Positions 43,128-50,692 of a DNA stretch of 64,000 bases are shown here, in pieces. Under the pieces are notes generated by a model, which saw only the letters and a program-made list of their open reading frames with translations, made no database searches and had not been told where the DNA came from. Both the position numbers and the translations under genes were made by a program. The stretch's first letter is position 1. Each line of letters starts with the position of its first letter. Source of the stretch: an uncultured Acidobacteriaceae bacterium (GTDB lineage Bacteria > Acidobacteriota > Terriglobia > Terriglobales > Acidobacteriaceae); assembly GCA_937879855.1 (NCBI GenBank), contig CALFMO010000050.1:128517-192516 (forward strand), given 5' to 3'.

Positions 43128-43358
43128 GGGTATGGATTGAGGATGAACGTTAAATCGTACACCACGGCGGGAAAAAGGAATCGGCACAGTAACTTCTTGG
43201 GGAGAGCGTGTTAGGGTTTTTACTAGCGGCGATCCAATGAACTGAAGCGCTTTGGCTACTGCATTGCCCGTGCAAGATTCTTGCGAACAGCCGTTCTCTA
43301 GAGTGGATCCCACGTAGGAGTATTCTTCCACGTGGGAGAATGGTCCCGGAGGGCCGGC

Positions 43359-44072
43359 ATGAAATTAGCAAGTTATATTCTTGTTCTCCTCGTCGCAACA
43401 GTAACTCTCGCGCAGGATCGCCCCGCGGTCAGCGCGCAACCCAATACTGTCTACGTAGGCGCGGAAGGCAAATTCGAATCTGCTCCCGACACCGCGCAGA
43501 TTCAGTTCAACGTCTTCGCACAGGAGAGCACGTCGCAGGCTGCCTACCAGGAGGCCTCGAAGAATGTGGAGCAGGTGCGGCAGGTGTTGCGTGCCAACGG
43601 AATCGATCCCAAGGCCGCGAACATTGGCTTCCTCTCCGTCCAACCCGTCTATGAATACAGGCCGAAGCAGCGAGTCACTGGATATCGCGTCACTACCGAC
43701 GTCGTCCTGAAGCTGAAGGATTTTGCGAAAGTCGGTCCCCTCACGCAACAACTGGCGGACGCCAATGTCAGCGAGACGCAAACGCTCAGCTACACTCTGG
43801 AAAATATTGACGAGGCCAAAAACAGGGCGGTCGAAGATGCCTACCGTCGCGCCCACAATTCCGCCGAAACGCTGGCCCGCGCCAGCGGCCGAACTCTCGG
43901 CGAGCTTTCGTTCGCTTCCGTCGACACATTTGAAAATCCCAGAATCGTCCTGCCGCACATGGCGCGCTCGATGTCCGCAATGGCCGCTCCACCTCCGGCG
44001 CCAACGGAAGAGTTCACGCCGCAGTTGGTGACGGTCACTGCCCACGTGAACGCGTTATTCAATTTGAAGTAA
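43359..44072 (+). CDS. SIMPL domain (DUF541) periplasmic protein
   Basis: 237 residues. A signal peptide (MKLASYILVLLVATVTLAQ) precedes the SIMPL domain: VYVGAEGKFESAPDTAQIQF, a long coiled helix with NVEQVRQVLRANGIDPKAANIGFLSVQPVYEY and then YTLENIDEAKNRAVEDAYRRAH. The family has been linked to oxidative stress (BP26 of Brucella); its function is unknown. ATG at 43359 has CCGGAGGG upstream. Confidence 0.86.
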   Translation: MKLASYILVLLVATVTLAQDRPAVSAQPNTVYVGAEGKFESAPDTAQIQFNVFAQESTSQAAYQEASKNVEQVRQVLRANGIDPKAANIGFLSVQPVYEYRPKQRVTGYRVTTDVVLKLKDFAKVGPLTQQLADANVSETQTLSYTLENIDEAKNRAVEDAYRRAHNSAETLARASGRTLGELSFASVDTFENPRIVLPHMARSMSAMAAPPPAPTEEFTPQLVTVTAHVNALFNLK

Positions 44073-44132
44073 AAATTTGAAGTAAAGATGATTATCGGGT
44101 GGCGTGCGTCAAGCTGGAAAGGGCGATGAAGC

Positions 44133-44185
44133 GGGTGCCCCATTCTAACGTCGCGCTTTCTGCGACGTTAGAGTGGGGATTTTGA
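44133..44185 (+). repeat. GGGTGCCCC palindrome, intergenic copy
   Basis: GGGTGCCCCATTCT, stem AACGTCGC, loop GCTTTCT, GCGACGTT, then AGAGTGGGGATTTTGA. It shares ends and loop pattern with 16710-16761 and 46321-46368, with a different but self-complementary inner stem. It lies in the spacer after the SIMPL gene. Confidence 0.85.
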
Positions 44186-44363
44186 TTTCCACTCTAAAAT
44201 ATTCTCCGACTCGCAGAAGTGGGTTTCTTGCTGCTCGCGAGGTGCGATCCGCACGTGTCAAGTAAAATCTTTTCCGCTCACCCTAACCCCTTCTCCAGAA
44301 AGCAAATTCTGTCGCGTTGCAGTCCGAAACGAATGCTTCCAAACTGCTAAACTAGATGCAGTT

Positions 44364-45887
44364 GTGTTCCGCTGCACAACATTTCGCGGAAGCCTGAGGC
44401 CTCTCCAGGCTCATCGAGCTAAGTCATTGTTTGATAATATTTTACACGTAAGTCTTTGGGGCTCAGGATTTTACACGCAGCAAGGCATATCTGGTCCGCG
44501 CAACCCAAACAAAGCAGATATTTTACGCGATCTCGGTATAAAAAAAATTGCGTACATATACCCCTTCCTCTGCGTGTTCGTCCTAGCGATCGCCGTAGCG
44601 ACAATTTTCTCCGCTCAAGCTTCTGCCGAGATCCTGAAGGTCACTATTAACGACACGATCCAGCCCATCAGCGCCGAATACATTTCCCGCGCTATCGACG
44701 AAGCCCAGCGTCGCAACGATCAAGCCATATTGATCGAGATGAATACGCCCGGCGGCCTGGTGAGTTCGACGCGCGAGATCATCGAAAGAATTTCCGGATC
44801 GCCGGTGCCGGTCATCGTCTACGTAACGCCCACCGGCGGCCATGCCGGCTCTGCCGGAATATTTATCCTCGAGTCCGCCGACGTCGCCGTTATGGCTCCC
44901 GGAACTGCAGCGGGCGCCGCCCATCCCGTTACGCTGATCGGACCAGTCCAGGTCAAACCGGACGACGAGATGAGTCGCAAGATCGAAAATGACGCTGCAG
45001 CACTCATGCGCTCGGTCGCCTCCAAGCGCGGCCGCAGCGTAGAAGCCGCGGAAAGCGCAGTACGCGAGTCGAAGTCATTCACCGAGCAGGAGGCCCTCGC
45101 AGGCCATCTCATCGACTACGTCGCATCGAGTCCTGAAGATCTCTTCCGGCAGATGCAGGGTAAAACTTTCAAGCGCTTCAATGGAGAATCGGCGTCGCTG
45201 AAGCTCGTGGGCCAACCCGTCGTTCCCTTTGACATGACTCTGAAGGAGCACATCCTCGACGAACTGATGGACCCAAATGTCGCGTTCCTGCTTCTCGCCA
45301 TTGGCGCGCTTGCTCTCTACGTGGAATTCAACCACCCCGGCGCGGTCATCCCGGGTACGGTCGGCGTCGTCTTCATCCTGCTCGCTGCCTTCGCTCTCAA
45401 TCTTCTTCCGACCCGCTTCGCTGCGCTGGGATTAATCCTCGGAGCCTTCGCCCTCTTTGCCGCCGAAGCCAAATTCGCCACGCACGGCGTAGCCACCGTC
45501 GGAGGGATCGCTCTGCTCACGCTAGGCGGCCTCCTGCTTGTCGATTCCCCAATTCCCGAGATGCGTGTTCACCTGGTGACTGCGTTGGCCGTCAGCATTC
45601 CACTAGGCCTGATCACGGCCTTCCTGATGACCATCGCTCTCAAAGCGCGGCGCAACAAAGTAGTCACGGGAGCCCAAGGGCTGGTAGGCGAAACGGGAGT
45701 CGCGCAAACCGTGCTCTCGCCGCAGGGAAAAGTTTTCGTCCACGGCGAATTGTGGGACGCGGTCGCATCCTCCGCGTTGCCACCCGGCCAACTTGTAGTC
45801 GTGCGCCGAGTCGACGGCCTCACACTCCAGGTCGATCCTCTGGCAGCAACTCCACCGCCAACCACTCCAGCCCCAGCAATACTGTGA
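44364..45887 (+). CDS. NfeD family membrane protease (long form)
   Basis: 507 residues if the GTG at 44364 is used, but the true start is uncertain: the conserved part begins with the signal-like YIYPFLCVFVLAIAVATIFS near residue 65. The ClpP-like serine protease domain has EMNTPGGLVSSTREI and TPTGGHAGSAGIFI (nucleophile Ser). Several membrane helices (about 305-430) and a C-terminal OB-fold NfeD domain (VVTGAQGLVGETG, GKVFVHGELWDA) follow. Long NfeD proteins cleave stomatin partners; no stomatin gene is in view. Confidence 0.85.
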   Translation: MFRCTTFRGSLRPLQAHRAKSLFDNILHVSLWGSGFYTQQGISGPRNPNKADILRDLGIKKIAYIYPFLCVFVLAIAVATIFSAQASAEILKVTINDTIQPISAEYISRAIDEAQRRNDQAILIEMNTPGGLVSSTREIIERISGSPVPVIVYVTPTGGHAGSAGIFILESADVAVMAPGTAAGAAHPVTLIGPVQVKPDDEMSRKIENDAAALMRSVASKRGRSVEAAESAVRESKSFTEQEALAGHLIDYVASSPEDLFRQMQGKTFKRFNGESASLKLVGQPVVPFDMTLKEHILDELMDPNVAFLLLAIGALALYVEFNHPGAVIPGTVGVVFILLAAFALNLLPTRFAALGLILGAFALFAAEAKFATHGVATVGGIALLTLGGLLLVDSPIPEMRVHLVTALAVSIPLGLITAFLMTIALKARRNKVVTGAQGLVGETGVAQTVLSPQGKVFVHGELWDAVASSALPPGQLVVVRRVDGLTLQVDPLAATPPPTTPAPAIL

Positions 45888-45902
45888 AGAGAACATCGAA
45901 CC

Positions 45903-45927
45903 CGTAGCGACAGCCGCCTCGGCTGTC
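45903..45927 (+). repeat. GTAG-footed REP palindrome
   Basis: GTAGCGACAGCC-GCCTC-GGCTGTC, between the convergent NfeD and ndh genes. Confidence 0.75.
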
Positions 45928-45995
45928 CCGCCAAAGCGAAGCGAGGCGGGCGTATGGAACTCGCCGACTCTTCTCCAATGTGCTCGCCCCAAAAA

Positions 45996-47372
45996 TTATT
46001 TTGGCGGGGCAGTGTGGATTTCTTGAGCGCCGGGCTTTGGCGTTGTTGTGTTGACGTCTTGCTCGGGGCCCCAGCCGGGAAGGTAAGTGCTGCCGGTGAT
46101 CAGACGCGCCCCGCGTTCGTAGGTCACGTAGGACCACGCCCACTGAATGAAAACCAGAAGACGATTCTGGAAGCCGATGAGAAAAAGAATGTGGACGAAC
46201 AACCATGACAGCCACGCGATGTAGCCGGAGATGTGGATGCGGCCGAACTGCGCTACGGCTGCGGCGCGGCCGATGGTGGCCAGACTGCCTTTGTCCCAGT
46301 AGTGGAATGGCGGCCTGGAGTCAAAATCCCCACCCTGTCGCCAAGAGCGCGACAAGGGTGGGGCACCCAGTTCGTCGCGGATTAGCTTGGCTACGAAGCG
46401 GCCTTGCTGAATCGCTACTGGAGCGACCCCGGGAAGCATTTTGCCGTGCTCGTCTTTCAGCGCGGCGAGGTCGCCGATGACGAATACTTCCGGATGCCCG
46501 GGAACGCTGAGGTCGGGCTGCACGAACACGCGTCCGGCGCGATCGACCGGTACACCCAGCTTTTTGCCGAGCGGCGACGCTGCCACTCCAGCCGCCCACA
46601 ACACTACCGTCGCGGGCAGCCGCGTGCTGCCGGCATACACAGCGCCCGGTTCAATCTGAGTGACCATCGTCGAGGTGCGGACTTCGACGCCAAGATGATT
46701 CAACTGTTCCTGCGCACTGCGCGACAAATCTTCCGCATACGCAGGAAGCACGCGAGGACCGCCTTCGAGCAACAGAATATGAGTGCGTGCCGGATCGATG
46801 GATCGGAAGTCGTGGGCGAGCGCGTAGCGAGCGATTTCGGAGAGCGTGCCGGCCAGTTCGACACCTGTGGGGCCGCCGCCCACGATTACGAAGTTGAGCG
46901 GAGTTGCGCCTTCGCCAGCGGCGGCTTGCCGTTCCGCCAATTCGAAGGCGAGCAGAACGCGGCGCCGGATTTCGAGCGCATCTTCGATGGTCTTGAGGCC
47001 GGGAGCGTACGGTTCCCAATCGTCGCGCCCGAAGTAACTGTGGGTCGCGCCTCCGGCGACGATCAGGTAGTCGTACGGAATGTTCGCTTCTGACGTCATC
47101 ACAGTGCGGCGTTCAAGATCGAAGCCGCTGACCTCGGCCATGAGCACTTCAATATTTTTGTGCGAGCGAAGAATGGATCGGATGGGCGCGGCAATCTCTC
47201 CCGGAGAGAGTCCGGCAGTGGCAACCTGGTACAGAAGCGGCTGGAAAGTGTGGAAATTTTTGCGGTCGATGACGGTGATCTGAACGGGCGCTTTCGCCAG
47301 CGTTTTCGCGGCATTCAGGCCGCCGAAACCGGCGCCGACGATCACCACGCGAGGTGTCGCTTGGCTATTCAT
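45996..47372 (-). CDS. ndh: Type II NADH dehydrogenase with an in-frame repeat-encoded insert
   Basis: 458 residues. It passes electrons from NADH to quinone at the membrane without proton pumping. FAD site: VVIVGAGFGGLNAA at the start; NADH site: FVIVGGGPTGVELA near 161-174; VFVIGDLAALKDE near 296. Hydrophobic helices near 385-410 form the membrane contact. Residues 336-351, GAPPLSRSWRQGGDFD, are encoded by a 48-bp palindrome (46321-46368) between AKLIRDEL and SRPPFHYWDKGSLATIGR, which are adjacent in ordinary homologues. The start at 47372 (MNSQATPRVV) is where the flavin fold begins. Confidence 0.9.
   Translation of the reverse strand: MNSQATPRVVIVGAGFGGLNAAKTLAKAPVQITVIDRKNFHTFQPLLYQVATAGLSPGEIAAPIRSILRSHKNIEVLMAEVSGFDLERRTVMTSEANIPYDYLIVAGGATHSYFGRDDWEPYAPGLKTIEDALEIRRRVLLAFELAERQAAAGEGATPLNFVIVGGGPTGVELAGTLSEIARYALAHDFRSIDPARTHILLLEGGPRVLPAYAEDLSRSAQEQLNHLGVEVRTSTMVTQIEPGAVYAGSTRLPATVVLWAAGVAASPLGKKLGVPVDRAGRVFVQPDLSVPGHPEVFVIGDLAALKDEHGKMLPGVAPVAIQQGRFVAKLIRDELGAPPLSRSWRQGGDFDSRPPFHYWDKGSLATIGRAAAVAQFGRIHISGYIAWLSWLFVHILFLIGFQNRLLVFIQWAWSYVTYERGARLITGSTYLPGWGPEQDVNTTTPKPGAQEIHTAPPK
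46321..46368 (-). repeat. GGGTGCCCC palindrome inserted inside ndh
   Basis: Minus strand: GGGTGCCCCACCCTT, GTCGC, loop GCTCTTG, GCGAC, then AGGGTGGGGATTTTGA; 48 bases, divisible by three. It adds 16 codons with no stop and leaves the flanking conserved ndh sequence intact. Confidence 0.88.
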
Positions 47373-47421
47373 TTTGTCGCGGGTTGCTGTGACCTGCTCC
47401 ACCTCTATAAGATTCAGCGCG

Positions 47422-48990
47422 ATGGCAGAGGGTTCCAGAACTTTGACGGGTAAGGAAACTCCGGCTTGGGTGCGCGTGGCCATGCCTTCAGGGGCAGACC
47501 TGATTTTCGTCGCGTTGCTGAGCGTGCTGGTGTTCACACCGCTGTCCGTGCGTTTGTTGGGAGACGCGGGGATCGGCTGGCATATTCGCGCCGGACAGCA
47601 AATTCTGACGACGCACGCGATCCCGCATGTGGATTCGTTCTCTTCGACCATGCGAGGCAAGCCGTGGTTTGCCTGGGAGTGGCTGTACGACGTAGTGGTC
47701 GGGCAGTTGGAAACGGCGTTGGGGCTGAACGGCGTGGTGTGGTTTACGGCGGTGGTGATCGCAGCGGTATTTGCGTGGATGTTTCGCTTGCTCATTGTGC
47801 GCAGGTCGAACTTGTTGGTTGCGCTGGTGCTGGTGGTGCTCGCCGTGGCGGCGTCGATGATTCACTTTCTAGCGCGGCCGCACGTGGTGAGTTGGCTGTT
47901 CACGCTGGCATGGTTCTGGATTCTTGATTCTTCTGAGCGGGAGACGTTTGAAAGGCGCGGGAGGCGACTGTGGGTGCTCCCGTTGCTGATGCTAGTGTGG
48001 GTGAATATCCATGGCGGCTTTCTCGTTGGCTTTGTGCTGTTGGGAATGTTTTTTCTAGGGGCGGCATGGACCTGGTTCAGAGCAAAAGAGGGGCGGATTG
48101 AGGAAGCCCTGCAGAAGATCGCGGCAGGGAAAAGAGCGCTGCGATTGGTCGCGGTGGGGCTGCTCTCTGCGTTGGCGAGCATGGTCAATCCTTATGGGTG
48201 GATGTTGTACTCGCATGTTTACTCGTACCTGTCGAACCGTTTTCTGATGGATCACATCGACGAGTTTCAGTCGCCTAATTTTCATGGCGTCGCGCAGAGA
48301 TGTTTTCTCTTGCTGCTGCTCGTTACCGTCGCGGCCTTGGCCGTGCGGGGGCGCGAGTTGCGAATGAGTGAAGGGCTGACGGTTTTGTTCGCCGTGTATG
48401 CCGGGCTTTATGCGTCGCGAAACATTCCGGTTTCTTCTGTTCTGCTGGTGATGGTTGTGGCGCCGTTGGTGCCGGCGGGAGTTGCGCACGGATTCTTTCA
48501 GAGGATGGCTGCGGTCGAGGTGGGATTGCGCGGGCACGTGTGGCCGATTGTGGCGACGGTGGTGACGTTGCTGATCGCCGTCAATGGCGGGCGCGTCGGG
48601 TCGAATGTAGGGATGGATGCGCACTTCGATCCGCGGCGGATGCCGGTGCAGGCGGTGAATTTCCTTAAACAGCAAGGCCTGTCGGGGCCCGAGCTCAGTC
48701 CGGACTATTGGGGCGGGTATCTGATCTACCGGCTTTATCCGAAGGCGCTCGTCGTGGTGGACGACCGGCATGATTTGTACGGCGAGGAATTCTTCAAGTC
48801 TTACTTGAAGTTCATTCGTGGGGAGCGCGGATGGCAGGAATTTCTGCGGGATCATCCGGCAGCGTTTGTACTGTTGCCGCGGGACGCGGGAGTAGCGCAG
48901 CTTCTGACCGTTAGTCAAGGATGGAAACAGACTTACGCCGATGATGTGGCTGTCGTCTTTGTGCGCGAAGCGGAGAATGGAGCTAATTGA
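47422..48990 (+). CDS. Multi-pass membrane protein, glycosyltransferase-like
   Basis: 522 residues with about ten hydrophobic segments. The first outer loop DAGIGWHIRAGQQILTTHAI followed by MRGKPWFAWEWLYDVVVG resembles the acidic substrate loop of GT-C type transferases. The C-terminal soluble part has LSPDYWGGYLIYRLYPKA and VVDDRHDLYGEEF. Similar proteins are common in Acidobacteriota without known function. It is divergent from ndh with 49 bases between the chosen starts. Confidence 0.65.
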   Translation: MAEGSRTLTGKETPAWVRVAMPSGADLIFVALLSVLVFTPLSVRLLGDAGIGWHIRAGQQILTTHAIPHVDSFSSTMRGKPWFAWEWLYDVVVGQLETALGLNGVVWFTAVVIAAVFAWMFRLLIVRRSNLLVALVLVVLAVAASMIHFLARPHVVSWLFTLAWFWILDSSERETFERRGRRLWVLPLLMLVWVNIHGGFLVGFVLLGMFFLGAAWTWFRAKEGRIEEALQKIAAGKRALRLVAVGLLSALASMVNPYGWMLYSHVYSYLSNRFLMDHIDEFQSPNFHGVAQRCFLLLLLVTVAALAVRGRELRMSEGLTVLFAVYAGLYASRNIPVSSVLLVMVVAPLVPAGVAHGFFQRMAAVEVGLRGHVWPIVATVVTLLIAVNGGRVGSNVGMDAHFDPRRMPVQAVNFLKQQGLSGPELSPDYWGGYLIYRLYPKALVVVDDRHDLYGEEFFKSYLKFIRGERGWQEFLRDHPAAFVLLPRDAGVAQLLTVSQGWKQTYADDVAVVFVREAENGAN

Positions 48991-49052
48991 CCTTTAGGTT
49001 AAAGCCATTGATGATGATGGGCGGTGCTGATTGCAGAATGCATTTGCTTTAG

Positions 49053-49148
49053 GTAGCGCCGGCATCTTGCCGGCTGTCGCGGGGGCATCTTGCCCGCGCA
49101 AGTGGCGGCGGGACGCCGCCACGACAGCCGCCGGGACGGCGGCGCTAC
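49053..49148. repeat. Composite of GTAG-footed hairpins (BIME-like)
   Basis: It starts GTAGCGCCGGCATCTTGCCG and, on the opposite strand, GTAGCGCCGCCGTCCCGGCG. Between them lie CGCGGGGGC/GCCCGCG-type and GTGGCGGC/GCCGCCAC stems. Two GTAG-REPs thus face each other and enclose two further hairpins, just before a lipoprotein gene. Confidence 0.78.
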
Positions 49149-49174
49149 TTTTCCGGGCTCTTTCAGAATGGCGG

Positions 49175-50692
49175 ATGTTTTTGAGTAGAAATGGTTTTGA
49201 TTTCTTTCTGGCTTTGTGGACGCTCGCGCTGGTCGGTTGTTCGGGTTCGTCCTCGCCTTCGACTCCTTCCAATCCGATGCCGCCCGCGAACCCTGTGGGC
49301 GCCAATCTCACGCTGGTGAGCTCCGATCCTTACACGATTGCTCCGGGCCAGCATGCGACCGAGGTTGAGCCGCACATGGTGGCGAACGGAAACACGCTGG
49401 TGGCCGCGTTTCAGACTGGACGCATTTCAGCCGGAGGCTCGACCGACATTGGGTGGGCGACTTCCACGAACGGCGGCACAGTCTGGAGTCACGGATTTTT
49501 GCCGGGCCTGACCAAGGGCGAGGGCACGGGGCCGTACGACGCGGCCAGCGATCCGGTCGTCGCTTATGACGCGAAGCATAACGTTTGGATGATCGCGTCG
49601 TTGCCCCTGTCGAATACTTCTCAGACTCCGGCGGTCGTGGTAAGCCGGTCAACCGATGGGCTCACATGGGGAAACCCTATCAGCGTCGACCCAACCGCTG
49701 CGAGTTCCGACAAGAATTGGATTGCGTGCGACAGCTGGGCGAGCAGCCCGCATTATGGCAATTGCTATGTGGAGTGGGACGATCCGCTTAATCATGGCGA
49801 GATTCTGATGAGCACCTCGAACGATGGAGGATTGACATGGGGCCCGGCGACGCCAGCGGCGGATGCGGTTCAGGGGATCGGCGGGCAGCCGCTCGTGCAG
49901 CCGAATGGAACAGTGGTGGTGCCGCTCGAAACGAATGCGATGTCAGCCTTCAGTTCGACCGATGGAGGAGCGAGTTGGACGGCTTCGGTGACGATCTCGA
50001 ATGTGCAATTCCACGCCGATGCGGGAGGAATTCGCAGCGGGCCCTTGCCGTCCGCTGCCGTGGATGGCGCGGGCACGGTGTGGGTGGTGTGGGAAGATTG
50101 CCGATTCCGTTCATCGTGCTCGACGAATGACCTGGTTTACAGCACCTCGACCGACGGTGTGACCTGGAGCGCAGTGACGCGCATTCCCATCGACGCGACT
50201 TCGAGCAGCGTGGATCATTTCATTCCGGGGATTGGGATTGATCCGGCAACTTCCGGCGCGGGGACGCACGTTGCGCTGCATTACTACTACTATTCGCAGA
50301 GCGACTGCACGGTGTCGACGTGCCAGCTTTTTGTGGGCTACATTGCGTCGGCGAACGGAGGCGCCACGTGGAATCCGCCAGCGGCGCTCACTGGCGCGAT
50401 GCAGTTGGCATGGCTGCCGGCGTCGCAGAACGGGGTGATGGTGGGAGATTACATTGCGACCGCATTTACGAATGGCGTGCCGCACGGAGTGTTTGCGGTG
50501 GCATCGCCAACTTCAGGGACGACGTTCAACGAGGCCACCTACACCGCGCAGGGATTGACGGCGATGGCAGCGGGGCGGCAATTGTCGTCCGTAGGGGACA
50601 AGCCGTTGCACAATCTCTCGGACAAGATCGAGAGAGAGCAGCCGGAGAAGCGCATGATTCCGCCGTCGCGGCGTAGGAGAAGTGCGAAGTAG
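49175..50692 (+). CDS. BNR/sialidase-fold surface lipoprotein
   Basis: 505 residues. The signal peptide ends in a lipobox (LALVGC-S), followed by a Ser/Pro linker. Repeated Asp-box-like motifs of beta-propellers occur: S-x-D-G-x-T-W in RSTDGLTWG, SNDGGLTWG, STDGGASWT, STDGVTWS and ANGGATWN. A sialidase-like six-blade propeller is likely, but the catalytic arginine triad of sialidases is not evident, so a binding role or another glycosidase is possible. ATG at 49175 starts the signal peptide; the longer upstream frame lies in a repeat. It converges on the TonB-like gene with no gap. Confidence 0.75.
   Translation: MFLSRNGFDFFLALWTLALVGCSGSSSPSTPSNPMPPANPVGANLTLVSSDPYTIAPGQHATEVEPHMVANGNTLVAAFQTGRISAGGSTDIGWATSTNGGTVWSHGFLPGLTKGEGTGPYDAASDPVVAYDAKHNVWMIASLPLSNTSQTPAVVVSRSTDGLTWGNPISVDPTAASSDKNWIACDSWASSPHYGNCYVEWDDPLNHGEILMSTSNDGGLTWGPATPAADAVQGIGGQPLVQPNGTVVVPLETNAMSAFSSTDGGASWTASVTISNVQFHADAGGIRSGPLPSAAVDGAGTVWVVWEDCRFRSSCSTNDLVYSTSTDGVTWSAVTRIPIDATSSSVDHFIPGIGIDPATSGAGTHVALHYYYYSQSDCTVSTCQLFVGYIASANGGATWNPPAALTGAMQLAWLPASQNGVMVGDYIATAFTNGVPHGVFAVASPTSGTTFNEATYTAQGLTAMAAGRQLSSVGDKPLHNLSDKIEREQPEKRMIPPSRRRRSAK

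Noticed and set aside
49031..49174. Upstream extension of the BNR lipoprotein
   Set aside because: It translates a composite palindrome; the lipoprotein signal peptide starts at 49175.
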